Of a DNA stretch of 13,113 nt, positions 1 to 6,820 are shown piece by piece. The DNA is from Gammaproteobacteria bacterium (GTDB lineage Bacteria > Pseudomonadota > Gammaproteobacteria > Francisellales > CACEW01), in contig JANQIS010000011.1 of the NCBI GenBank assembly GCA_028282045.1, positions 1 to 13,113 on the forward strand. The letters run 5' to 3'. The position numbers were made by a program, and so were the translations under genes. The notes under the pieces were generated by a model. That model was given only the letters and a program-made list of their open reading frames with translations. It was not told the origin of the DNA and ran no database searches. Each line of letters opens with the position of its first letter. Position 1 is the stretch's first letter.

Positions 1-400
1 GCATTTCACCTCTTGTCAGATAGTCAGCAATACTGGGTTGCTCTACATCATCAGCCGCTGCTACCGCAGCCGTTTGTAACCTTTGAAATGCTTGTTGGAC
101 GTCACGATAACGATTAAGGGCATCACGTTCTCGTTGAGATAAGGCAGCTTGCGGTTTTTTCATTACCCCAGCAAACTCAGGTAATTGCACAATGGCAAGA
201 AATTCCTGTCTTAAATTGACAACCATAGCCTCCTGCCCTTCAGGACAGGCGATATCGTCAAATAAGTCGTGAACAGACAAGTTATTAACAACAGCGCTCT
301 GAGTAAAGTGAATAACAGCAGCAATATCCCTAGAAATGCCTTGTCTAATAAGCAAATTTTCCGCAACCGAACCTTGAAGCTGCACTGGCGCTCCTTGCAT
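1..400 (-). CDS. Hypothetical protein, N-terminal part (cut by window edge)
   Basis: An open frame of 133 codons runs leftward without a stop from an ATG at 400 to the window edge, so the gene is partial. The start is supported by an in-frame TAG 18 bases upstream and by AGGGA about 9 bases before the ATG. The protein begins MQGAPVQLQGSVAENLLIRQ and looks soluble and mostly helical. I see no signal peptide or membrane segment. Around residues 90-120 it is rich in Gln, Arg and Ala and could form a coiled coil; an Ala-rich, acidic stretch follows. I do not recognise a family. It is separated from the regulator gene upstream by 138 bases and seems to have its own promoter. An overlapping frame at 211-438 is discarded because it gives a Leu/Cys-rich, low-complexity translation. 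Confidence 0.6.
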   Translation of the reverse strand, partial: MQGAPVQLQGSVAENLLIRQGISRDIAAVIHFTQSAVVNNLSVHDLFDDIACPEGQEAMVVNLRQEFLAIVQLPEFAGVMKKPQAALSQRERDALNRYRDVQQAFQRLQTAAVAAADDVEQPSIADYLTRGEM

Positions 401-420
401 AATTGTGTCCCTAGTCTACA

Positions 421-448
421 AGCATAGTTCATAGACAAAAGAGAGCAA
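421..448 (-). promoter_or_regulatory. Candidate sigma70-like promoter for the left-edge gene
   Basis: On the minus strand TTGCTC (448-443) is followed after 16 bases by TATGCT (426-421), giving a transcript start near 414, a few bases before the ribosome binding site of the gene starting at 400. Both hexamers are imperfect, so this is a weak call. An inverted repeat TCCTA-N5-TAGGA (460-474) lies just upstream. Confidence 0.25.
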
Positions 449-538
449 GGGGGTAGCAGTCCTATACATTAGGAACGACTTCTCACCAGGCGTCGTCCGT
501 ATAGTTACATTAAGTTTGATGGGGTTTCAAACATATTA

Positions 539-880
539 TTACTCATGATGAGACTTATTTGTTTTCGCTGATGCTTCCTTCTGACAGGTCATGACATCAA
601 CAACTGCCTGATAACCGCCCCGCCCTTCTGACAATGATCGTGCTACCCGCCCAATTGTGGTGACGCTCACGCCGGTCTCCTGCGCGATAGCACGGTAAGA
701 TTTACCTGCTAATAGCGGCACTACTACGCGCCAGCGATCTACCAACGCCTCCAATTCAGCAGGGGTACAAATATCCTGTAGGAATGCTTTGAGCGTTGAT
801 GCTGACTGGCAACCGGCAAAAGCCTGAGCCAGCGACTCCAGTTGTTCATTGTTTATAACGGTGATGCGGCGTCGTTTCAT
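539..880 (-). CDS. YerC/YecD-type TrpR-related transcriptional regulator
   Basis: A 113-residue protein of the Trp-repressor superfamily, closer to the YerC/YecD branch than to classical TrpR. Family features visible are the F-L-x-D-I-C-T-x-x-E-L-E-A-L stretch at residues 33-46, and a helix-turn-helix at 61-83 (SYRAIAQETGVSVTTIGRVA) followed by the S-x-G-x-GGY segment at 84-90. The basic N-terminus (MKRRR) and a polar tail (97-113, ending SHHE) flank the core. It probably binds DNA as a dimer. Whether it senses tryptophan cannot be told from sequence, because the ligand pocket of this branch is not well defined. It follows the exported-protein gene after 14 bases and has no clear ribosome binding site, so it is probably cotranscribed and coupled. 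No trp genes are nearby; its targets may be local. Confidence 0.85.
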   Translation of the reverse strand: MKRRRITVINNEQLESLAQAFAGCQSASTLKAFLQDICTPAELEALVDRWRVVVPLLAGKSYRAIAQETGVSVTTIGRVARSLSEGRGGYQAVVDVMTCQKEASAKTNKSHHE

Positions 881-894
881 ATGTTAATGGATAA

Positions 895-1461
895 TTATTC
901 TCTGGCCATTTTACGAAAAACGACTACCTGATGGTACTGATATGTGCCCTTATTGTTCTTCACTTCAATAGTAACGGGATAAGTGCCTGGCGGAAACTTA
1001 CCTGTATCGATTTTATCAAACCCGGCTTCTTGAAACTTCAAATGATATAAGACCTGATCATCCTTAAGCACTTTAACGGTTGCCGGCTCAAGTAGCTGAA
1101 CATTAAGTGAAGTCTGAATCTGAGAAGGTGGTGGTATCTCCTTGAGATAATACTGTTTAAAAGAACGCACCGTTTTACCTTCACGCACAATGGCCACCTT
1201 CACCTGATAGGCCCCCATTGGCATAGCTGCCGGATTAATAATATGATGGCCCGCTTTAAAAGCCTCGGAATAAACCAGATGCTTACCACGATAGACTTCA
1301 ACTGTTGCCGGTTCATTTAACGTCACCTTAATGGTCATATAGACAACATTCTTATCCATTGGCAGCGCGCTCATTGGCAACTGATGCACTGAAGCCTGAG
1401 CAGAAATAACCCAATTACTCAATACAATGAATAGGACAGATAATAGCATTTTGATCATCAT
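895..1461 (-). CDS. Exported protein with two tandem E-set-like repeats
   Basis: A 188-residue secreted protein of unknown function. Residues 1-24 form a signal peptide (hydrophobic core, cleavage likely after AQA). The mature part is two homologous repeats of about 65 residues, roughly 43-107 and 117-184. Each contains EPATV(E/K)V, a VY or LY strand, AG followed by an I-(N/D)-(P/T) turn, then P-x-G-x-Y-x-V near its end. The second repeat (IDTGKFPPGTYPVTIEV) resembles the small beta-sandwich E-set domain found in CfaC/TcfC-type fimbrial ushers, here without any usher barrel. Known: such domains are extracytoplasmic. Inferred: a periplasmic or surface adaptor. Two adjacent ATG codons (1461 and 1458) and a third at 1449 are possible starts; none has a good ribosome binding site. 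It is first in a unit with the TrpR-like regulator and has its own promoter. Confidence 0.7.
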   Translation of the reverse strand: MMIKMLLSVLFIVLSNWVISAQASVHQLPMSALPMDKNVVYMTIKVTLNEPATVEVYRGKHLVYSEAFKAGHHIINPAAMPMGAYQVKVAIVREGKTVRSFKQYYLKEIPPPSQIQTSLNVQLLEPATVKVLKDDQVLYHLKFQEAGFDKIDTGKFPPGTYPVTIEVKNNKGTYQYHQVVVFRKMARE

Positions 1462-1500
1462 AGAATTAGCATTTCAGCCTGGATATTTCATGTTACCCTG

Positions 1501-1529
1501 ATAATCGCTCCAAAGCAGCTTCAGGTCAA
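1501..1529 (-). promoter_or_regulatory. Sigma70-like promoter of the exported-protein/regulator unit
   Basis: Reading the minus strand, TTGACC (1529-1524) is separated by exactly 17 bases from GATTAT (1506-1501). This is a good -35 and an acceptable -10, and would start transcription near 1494, leaving a leader of about 30 bases before the ATG at 1461. The leader contains a minimal open frame, M-K-Y-P-G-stop, preceded by AGGGTAAC; it may be chance. The promoter lies between queE and the exported-protein gene, suggesting that the unit is transcribed independently of the tol-pal operon. Confidence 0.5.
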
Positions 1530-1550
1530 GGCCAGAGGTAAAAATTACAG

Positions 1551-2195
1551 TTACTTACCTGGCACATCCCCCCAAATAACTTTATGTAATTGCAACTGAA
1601 AACGCACCGGGATCTGATCCTCTAGAATCCAATCGGCCAGCGACTGTGGCGTAATGTCATGGTGGCTAGGTGAAAACAGTAGATTCTTATCCTCCAGGTT
1701 ATGGTCTTTAATAAACGCCACAGACCAATCAAAATCTGCGCGCGAGCAGATAACGAATTTAATTTCATCTTGTGCATTGAGGTGTTGTAAATTGCTAAGC
1801 AAATTACGTTGACATTCTTTGGAGTCAGGCGTTTTAATATCGATTACTTTCATGACCCGTGGATCAACTGCTGCGACATCCATCGCGCCACTGGTCTCTA
1901 ATGAGACGATATAGCCAGCATCACAAAGCGCACTTAGCAGCGCCAAGCAAGCAGGCTGTGCTAGTGGCTCACCACCGGATACGGTGACATATTTAGCCCG
2001 GTATTGTGCTACTGCTTTGAGGATCGTCTGTAAAGTCCATTGCTTACCACCATGGAAGGCATACGCTGTATCACAATACTGACAACGCAACGGACATCCG
2101 GTCAAACGCACAAACACCGTGGGAAAACCTACGGTTGATGATTCTCCCTGAAGAGAGTAAAAAATCTCAGTAATTCTCAATGAATCAGAACGCAT
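1551..2195 (-). CDS. queE: 7-carboxy-7-deazaguanine synthase QueE
   Basis: A radical SAM enzyme that converts 6-carboxy-5,6,7,8-tetrahydropterin to 7-carboxy-7-deazaguanine in the queuosine (preQ0) pathway. The 214-residue protein starts with the family signature EIFYSLQGESSTVGFPTVFV (residues 11-30). The 4Fe-4S cluster cysteines are C34, C38 and C41 in a C-x3-C-x2-C motif (CPLRCQYCDT). The SAM-binding SGGEPL follows at about 73-78, and the length matches the family (E. coli about 223). The ATG shares its A with the stop of cpoB (TAATG), so translation is probably coupled. It is the last gene of the ruvB-tol-pal operon. The other queuosine genes are not in the window. Confidence 0.96.
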   Translation of the reverse strand: MRSDSLRITEIFYSLQGESSTVGFPTVFVRLTGCPLRCQYCDTAYAFHGGKQWTLQTILKAVAQYRAKYVTVSGGEPLAQPACLALLSALCDAGYIVSLETSGAMDVAAVDPRVMKVIDIKTPDSKECQRNLLSNLQHLNAQDEIKFVICSRADFDWSVAFIKDHNLEDKNLLFSPSHHDITPQSLADWILEDQIPVRFQLQLHKVIWGDVPGK

Positions 2196-2995
2196 TATGA
2201 TGAAGTGCCATCACGTTTAGCAGATAAGGTTTTTAAGCGCGCCTGAGCGACATTAGCCGCATTGGTGCCAGGATAGTGCTTAATCACGCGCTGATACATT
2301 TCTTTGGCATGCGCAGTGTCACCATACGCCATAAAGATCGTTGCCTGCTTAAGCATAGCGTCAGGGGCTTTATCATTGCGCGGATTATTGATCACCAGAC
2401 GGAATTTTTGTGAGGCCTGATCCGGTTGCCCTTCCACCAGATACAACTCACCCAACCAGTAATTGGCGTCGCCCACTAACTGACTTTTCGGATGGGCTTT
2501 GATAAAAGCTTTAAATCCGTTAATCGCTTGGTTGTACTGCTTTTGCATCAATAAGTTATAAGCATGATTGAAATCTTGTGATTCTTTATGCGTGTAATGG
2601 GCATTCTTATTATTAATCACATCACGTTTCTTCACTTGTTCAACATGCACTAAAGCCTCCAGCGAAGTAACGCGCTGAGATAGTAGATCAACATTTCTAG
2701 CCACAATATTATCTCGTTGCGTGCTATGTTGAAGTGATTCAACCTGGCCACGCAGCATCGCCAGTTGTTGCTGCAAAGACTGCAGTTGTGACGACAACGA
2801 TGATAAATACTGTATTTGATTTTCCAGTCGGTTCAGGCGCTGATCCACCGTCAAGTTAGCTGTATTGACACTGGTGCTATTGGTGTCATTGACGCTATTA
2901 TTTTGTGTTGCGACTGAATACACCGGCGCATTAGCCAGGCAGACTGTACTGCTGCAACATAACAATATGGTTAATAATCCTTTATTTTTAGACAT
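2195..2995 (-). CDS. cpoB: Cell division coordinator CpoB (YbgF), periplasmic TolA partner
   Basis: The 266-residue periplasmic protein has a signal peptide (1-21, cleavage near CLA or ANA), then a Gln/Leu-rich coiled coil at about 49-90 that drives oligomerisation. A linker to about 140 follows, then three TPR-like repeats (about 140-266, including FNHAYNLLMQKQYNQAINGF and YWLGELYLVEGQPDQASQKF). Known role: it binds TolA and links peptidoglycan synthesis by PBP1B to outer-membrane constriction. The open frame reaches 3115, but those extra 40 codons lie inside pal and code no sensible leader. The ATG at 2995 directly precedes the signal peptide and has AGGGG just upstream. It overlaps the pal stop by 8 bases (ATGTCTAA), so it is coupled to pal. 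The length matches E. coli CpoB. Confidence 0.93.
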   Translation of the reverse strand: MSKNKGLLTILLCCSSTVCLANAPVYSVATQNNSVNDTNSTSVNTANLTVDQRLNRLENQIQYLSSLSSQLQSLQQQLAMLRGQVESLQHSTQRDNIVARNVDLLSQRVTSLEALVHVEQVKKRDVINNKNAHYTHKESQDFNHAYNLLMQKQYNQAINGFKAFIKAHPKSQLVGDANYWLGELYLVEGQPDQASQKFRLVINNPRNDKAPDAMLKQATIFMAYGDTAHAKEMYQRVIKHYPGTNAANVAQARLKTLSAKRDGTSS

Positions 2996-3596
2996 TAGCC
3001 CCTGAGCCTCCACACTTTTTGCCGTAAAAAATTTCAGTGCGCCTATCCTGGGCATAGGCTTTCTTCCAATCACCACCAAACTGTGCCGGAGTGGCAGCCG
3101 GGCGTAGCTCACCATAGCTTACGGTGCAAATCTGGCTAGCGGCAACCCCTTGGCGTAACAGATAGTGCTTTAGTGCATCGGCTCGACGCTGGCCTAAATG
3201 GAAATTATACTCCTGGCTACCACGGGGGTCAGTATTCCCTGCCAGCATCACATGCACATTGGAGTGTGACAATAAAAATTTCACGTTCTGATCGGCAACA
3301 GCTTTTGCCTGGCCATTCAAATGAAATTGATCAAAACCAAAATGTACGGTTTTGGGCAATGCCGCAATTTCAGAAGCATAAGGCGCATTGGCCGGATAAC
3401 CACTCAAAGTATTCGTACCTTGGAAATCAGACTCTGTTTGTACGCCATGCGCTTGAACACTTTGGCCAGAGTAATGCTCAGGGGATGCCGATGTAATATC
3501 AGCACTGCCAGATTTAACCCCCCCACTTGAACAGGCTGCTAACGTAGCTACGGCTGCAGAAACAAGTGCAATTTGTAGTAGAGCTGATTTTCTCAT
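2988..3596 (-). CDS. pal: Peptidoglycan-associated outer-membrane lipoprotein Pal
   Basis: A 202-residue lipoprotein. The signal peptide ends in a lipobox with the lipidated cysteine at C22 (LAAC), followed by Ser, which favours sorting to the outer membrane. A flexible Ser/Gly-rich tether (23-80) leads to an OmpA-like peptidoglycan-binding domain (84-192). Visible there are FGFDQFHLN, the binding loop NTDPRGSQEYN with D123 and R125, LGQRRADALKHYL, and QDRRTEIFY (R185/R186). Pal tethers the outer membrane to peptidoglycan and is recycled by TolB/TolQRA. GAGGT 7 bases before the ATG is an excellent ribosome binding site. The gap to tolB is 24 bases, the longest in the operon. Odd: two extra cysteines, C157 and C195, absent from E. 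coli Pal, could form a disulfide in the periplasm. Confidence 0.96.
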   Translation of the reverse strand: MRKSALLQIALVSAAVATLAACSSGGVKSGSADITSASPEHYSGQSVQAHGVQTESDFQGTNTLSGYPANAPYASEIAALPKTVHFGFDQFHLNGQAKAVADQNVKFLLSHSNVHVMLAGNTDPRGSQEYNFHLGQRRADALKHYLLRQGVAASQICTVSYGELRPAATPAQFGGDWKKAYAQDRRTEIFYGKKCGGSGANV

Positions 3597-3620
3597 AAGA
3601 CTGACCTCATAATCATTAAG

Positions 3621-4925
3621 TTAAAATGGTGACCAGGCAGGCGACTGCACGGAACCTTGTGTTGACGGTAATGTTAGCTGAATTTTACCATCTATGGAAA
3701 CTTCTGCCAGAACACCATTGTTATGATCATAATTGGCATAAATCACCATCTGGCCATTAGGAGAAACTGAAGGCGATTTATCTAACCGCCCTTGTGTAAT
3801 CACTTGGCTATTACCGGTGGCAAGATTATAAGTGCTTAATTGAATCGGGCCACCGGCTTGTGCCTGGTGCATATAAACCACTACTTGGCCATCAGGCGTG
3901 ACCACAGGATCAAAGTTTTGTACGCCCTGATAAGTTAAGCGATGTACTTCATGAGATTGTAGATTTATTTGGTAGAGCTGTGGTGAACCGCCTCGGTTTG
4001 AGTTAAAAATTAATGACTGTCCGTCCGGCGTCCAGGATGGTGAGGTATTATTACCAAAAGTGGTATAACGGGTGAGCTGTTTGTTACTTAAGTTCATCAC
4101 GTAAATATTGGTATTTGCCCCCCCGCCTTTTGACAATGCCATGGCCATTTTAGTGCCATCCGGTGACCAAGCCGGTGCACTGTTGATGCCGGGAAAGTAG
4201 GCGATCAACTTTCGTTGTCCGGTGGCCACATTAACGCTAAAGATTCCCATACGATTGTTGTGATAAGAAACATAAGCAATTTGCTTACCATCGGCAGACC
4301 ATTGCGGCGAGGCAATCGGTAAATTGCGCTGCTGTAATAAAATCTGTGGATTATTACCATCAGCATTGGCCACTACTAAACGATACAAGGTATTGCCCGA
4401 ATGACCTGTAACGCTCACGTAAGCCAGGTGCGTGCTAAAAATTTCTTTCACACCGGTAATGGTACTGTATACCAAATCACTGATGTGATGCGCTAAAGCG
4501 TTTAATTGACTACCAGGCACATGGGAAAATGCCTGCCCCAGCACTGGCCGGTCAGCAAATAAGTTCATTAAACTGACGGTGACATTATATTGTCCATTAC
4601 CATCGGGAGTGATTTTGCCCAATAGCACATAATCCACATGTAAAGGAGAATGGCGCCACAAACTGGCATTAAAAGCTTTAATACTATGAGGTTGTTGCAC
4701 TAATGATTGCTCTACCACACGAAACCGTCCGGATAATTTCAAATCATTGGCCACTACACCAGTAATACCTTGTGACAAGTGCTTTGCCTCTACCGTCGGT
4801 TGAGAAAATGGCACAATCGCAATAGGGAAAGGCTTATCAGCACCTTGGGTGATATGGATGGTTAAAATCGCGTGGGCACCAATAGCCCACAATAAAGCAA
4901 TGATAAAAATAACGACACGATACAC
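3621..4925 (-). CDS. tolB: Tol-Pal translocation protein TolB
   Basis: A 434-residue periplasmic protein that binds Pal and TolA. The signal peptide is MYRVVIFIIALLWAIGAHA; the N-terminal domain (about 20-160) includes ITQGADKPFPIAIVPF. A six-bladed beta-propeller fills the rest, marked by repeated W-(S/T)-x-D/N-G motifs: SPQWSADGKQIAYVSY, APAWSPDGTKMAMALS, SPSWTPDGQSLIFNSN, DPVVTPDGQVVVYMH, SPSVSPNGQMVIYANY and a final SPAW. I chose the GTG at 4925 because GGAGG sits 5 bases before it and the signal peptide begins there. A TTG at 4937 is in frame, but it would overlap its own best ribosome binding site. The gene begins one base after the tolA stop, so the site lies in the last codons of tolA. 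E. coli TolB is 430 residues. Confidence 0.95.
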   Translation of the reverse strand: MYRVVIFIIALLWAIGAHAILTIHITQGADKPFPIAIVPFSQPTVEAKHLSQGITGVVANDLKLSGRFRVVEQSLVQQPHSIKAFNASLWRHSPLHVDYVLLGKITPDGNGQYNVTVSLMNLFADRPVLGQAFSHVPGSQLNALAHHISDLVYSTITGVKEIFSTHLAYVSVTGHSGNTLYRLVVANADGNNPQILLQQRNLPIASPQWSADGKQIAYVSYHNNRMGIFSVNVATGQRKLIAYFPGINSAPAWSPDGTKMAMALSKGGGANTNIYVMNLSNKQLTRYTTFGNNTSPSWTPDGQSLIFNSNRGGSPQLYQINLQSHEVHRLTYQGVQNFDPVVTPDGQVVVYMHQAQAGGPIQLSTYNLATGNSQVITQGRLDKSPSVSPNGQMVIYANYDHNNGVLAEVSIDGKIQLTLPSTQGSVQSPAWSPF

Positions 4926-4926
4926 G

Positions 4927-5673
4927 TTACCCTCCAAATGGTAGTCTTAAAGTTGAAAATTGTTGTGCCAATTGCTGATCTTTGGGCAATGGCAATGGTG
5001 ATGATTTTTGCACAGCTAACACGGCTTGTCGATCAAAGGCAGCATTGCCACTAGATCGACTCACACTAACCGATTGTACTTGACCCTTTGTGTTAAGGCT
5101 GATCAGTAAAATTACCTGCAGTTTCGCACCAGGGTCAGGGTTATTCCAATTCAAACGGACTAACTGCTGGATTAGACCAAGGTATTTCTCTTTCTCTGTT
5201 TGCCAACGTTGTTGCGTTGCTATCTGGCGTTTTTGCTGTTCAATACCGCTCAGTGCCATAGTACGTAACGCCTCCAACGCTTTTTTGTTTACTACCCGCT
5301 TGGCCGGTGTTTTATGTACAATATGTTTTGGTACTTTTTTCGGTTTAGGTCGAACCGAGGACTTCTTCAGCGCTATTTTATGGGTAATTTTTGCTTTGGG
5401 CCTGGGTTTGGGTTTGACAACTTTCTTATGTGTTGCATGGTGTAGCAGTTTAGGTTCGGGCGGCATGACTTGAGACATACTCACCATTTGCGCATTAACG
5501 ATTGGTGGCTGCTTTGGTAAGGTTGCTGAAACATTGACTTGATATTGCTGTGGTGTGCTGCTGACATTGAGCAACAATGCCAACAAAATCACTAAATGCA
5601 ATACCACAGAAAACACCCAATGCCAATGAGTGCGGCACCATGACGAAATATTATTAAGCTTTGCGCTGGTCAT
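4927..5673 (-). CDS. tolA: Inner-membrane energy-transducing protein TolA, short linker
   Basis: A 248-residue protein of TonB/TolA architecture. An N-terminal membrane anchor (about 18-36) carries the S-x3-H motif (S22, H26) through which TolA contacts TolQ/TolR. A periplasmic linker (about 37-130) follows, and from 81 on it is packed with Lys and Pro (KKVVKPKPRPKAK). A short helix (130-162) and the C-terminal domain (163-248, with LGLIQQLVRLNW and GNAAFDRQAVLAVQKSSPLPLP) come last; this domain reaches TolB, Pal and CpoB at the outer membrane. The gene overlaps tolR by 20 bases and has no strong ribosome binding site, so coupling is likely. Odd: the linker is far shorter than the roughly 260-residue Ala-rich helix of E. 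coli TolA (421 residues in total) and is Pro-rich like TonB. The operon position settles the name. Confidence 0.93.
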   Translation of the reverse strand: MTSAKLNNISSWCRTHWHWVFSVVLHLVILLALLLNVSSTPQQYQVNVSATLPKQPPIVNAQMVSMSQVMPPEPKLLHHATHKKVVKPKPRPKAKITHKIALKKSSVRPKPKKVPKHIVHKTPAKRVVNKKALEALRTMALSGIEQQKRQIATQQRWQTEKEKYLGLIQQLVRLNWNNPDPGAKLQVILLISLNTKGQVQSVSVSRSSGNAAFDRQAVLAVQKSSPLPLPKDQQLAQQFSTLRLPFGG

Positions 5674-6076
5674 CGTCAGTAATGAGCCCTACTGTTTTTG
5701 CCCCAGCTTGCTGTAACAACACCATGGCATCAACCACTTTACCATAAGTCGCTCCTGCAGCGCCTTTGACATATACTTTACGACCAGGGCTACGCTTAAG
5801 CGCCCCACTTACCAATGAGGTCAGACGGTGGCGGTCAATACTCAGACGTGGATTATCAGCAATATTGGCAAACAAACTACCACGCTGATTTACTGTCACA
5901 ATAATAGGCGGCGTTGACTGATGCACCATGGTCTTAGCCGCTGCTTTGGGCAAATCAACTTTAACCCCTTGAGTTAGCATCGGTGCAGTTACCATGAAAA
6001 TGATCAGCAATACCAGACACACATCAATATACGGCACCACATTGATATCGGACATTCTGTTACGGCGACGTCGCAT
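5654..6076 (-). CDS. tolR: Tol system proton-channel protein TolR
   Basis: A 140-residue ExbD/TolR-family protein. The cytoplasmic start (MRRRRNRMSDINVVPYID) is followed by a single membrane helix (about 16-35) with the conserved, proton-coupled Asp at D18. The periplasmic domain (40-140) includes PLPK-like VDLPKAAAK and the C-terminal YGKVVDAMVLLQQAG. With TolQ it forms the proton-driven motor that energises TolA. The start at 6076 has AGGAG 6 bases before the ATG. The open frame extends to 6238, but that part overlaps tolQ and codes no membrane leader. The gene follows tolQ after 10 bases, and its ribosome binding site overlaps the tolQ stop codon (TAAGGAG). The length matches E. coli TolR (142). 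Confidence 0.96.
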   Translation of the reverse strand: MRRRRNRMSDINVVPYIDVCLVLLIIFMVTAPMLTQGVKVDLPKAAAKTMVHQSTPPIIVTVNQRGSLFANIADNPRLSIDRHRLTSLVSGALKRSPGRKVYVKGAAGATYGKVVDAMVLLQQAGAKTVGLITDDDQRKA

Positions 6077-6086
6077 GGCCAGCTCC

Positions 6087-6812
6087 TTATGCCAATTTAC
6101 TTTGTTGTGGTTGTGGTGCAACAGTATTGTGTTGTGGCTGATGCAATTGGCGATGCACGATACTGACAAACTCTTCCTGAAAATTTTCATAATGATTGAG
6201 CAACACATCATTTTGTGCAGTAAAACGGTTGTAGGCAATTACCGCAGGAATAGCAGCAAACAACCCCATTGCGGTGGCGATCAATGCCTCGGAAATCCCC
6301 GGCGCTACCATTGCTAAAGTTGCCTGCTGTACTCCACCTAACGATTTGAAGGCACGCATAATTCCCCACACAGTACCGAACAAACCAATATAAGGACTTA
6401 CTGAGCCTACGGTAGCTAAAAAAGCTAAGCCTTGATCCAAACGTTCCGTTTCACGTTGTAAAGCCACACGTAATGAACGCTGTACATCATCCAAGATAGC
6501 GTTAGCGCTGATTTGCTGGCTGTCTTTCATGCGTAAAAAAGCCTTAAAGCCCGATACAAATAAATTGGACATCCCGGCATGCGTTCCTTTGATCTTTTTG
6601 GTATCACGATAGAGGTCATGCAAATTGCCGCCGGACCAGAAACGTCTTTCAAATAGTTTGGTGCGGCGTTTTTCCTCTCGCCATTGATTGATACGCCTTA
6701 AGATAATTGCCCAGGACCAGATCGATGCCGCCAACAACAATAGCATCACCAGCTTCACTAACCAATCAGCCTGAATAATCAAACTCCAAAAAGAAATGCT
6801 CTCACCGACCAT
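6087..6812 (-). CDS. tolQ: Tol system motor protein TolQ
   Basis: A 241-residue MotA/TolQ/ExbB-family membrane protein with three helices: about 17-38, 134-154 and 169-194. Signature residues are in TVGSVSPYIGLFGTVWGIM (helix 2) and PGISEALIATAMGLFAAIP (helix 3), which with the TolR Asp form the proton path. The large cytoplasmic loop (40-130) is as in the family. I place the start at ATG 6812, with GGGAG 4-8 bases upstream; the open frame reaches 6860, but the extra 16 codons overlap ybgC and carry no ribosome binding site. The gap to ybgC is 8 bases. E. coli TolQ is 230 residues, so the length fits. The C-terminus ends in a Gln/Pro-rich tail (QPQHNTVAPQPQQ). Confidence 0.96.
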   Translation of the reverse strand: MVGESISFWSLIIQADWLVKLVMLLLLAASIWSWAIILRRINQWREEKRRTKLFERRFWSGGNLHDLYRDTKKIKGTHAGMSNLFVSGFKAFLRMKDSQQISANAILDDVQRSLRVALQRETERLDQGLAFLATVGSVSPYIGLFGTVWGIMRAFKSLGGVQQATLAMVAPGISEALIATAMGLFAAIPAVIAYNRFTAQNDVLLNHYENFQEEFVSIVHRQLHQPQHNTVAPQPQQSKLA

Positions 6813-6820
6813 AATGCTCC

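Noticed and set aside
211..438. Minus-strand open frame of 75 codons
   Set aside because: It is out of frame with the longer edge gene that runs to position 1, and its translation is Leu/Cys-rich without any family feature.
514..532. Hairpin GTTTGA-N7-TCAAAC after the TrpR-like gene
   Set aside because: The stem has only two GC pairs and no U-run on the transcribed strand, so a terminator call is not justified.
2996..3115. N-terminal extension of CpoB by 40 codons
   Set aside because: It lies wholly inside pal in another frame, and the signal peptide begins only at the ATG at 2995.
3173..3530. Plus-strand frames opposite pal
   Set aside because: They are antisense shadows of a clearly conserved gene and show no domain.
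5090..5473. Plus-strand 127-codon frame opposite tolA
   Set aside because: Its Phe/Gly/Leu-rich translation arises from the Lys/Pro-rich tolA linker read backwards.
6077..6238. N-terminal extension of TolR
   Set aside because: It overlaps tolQ, carries no ribosome binding site, and the strong AGGAG precedes the ATG at 6076.
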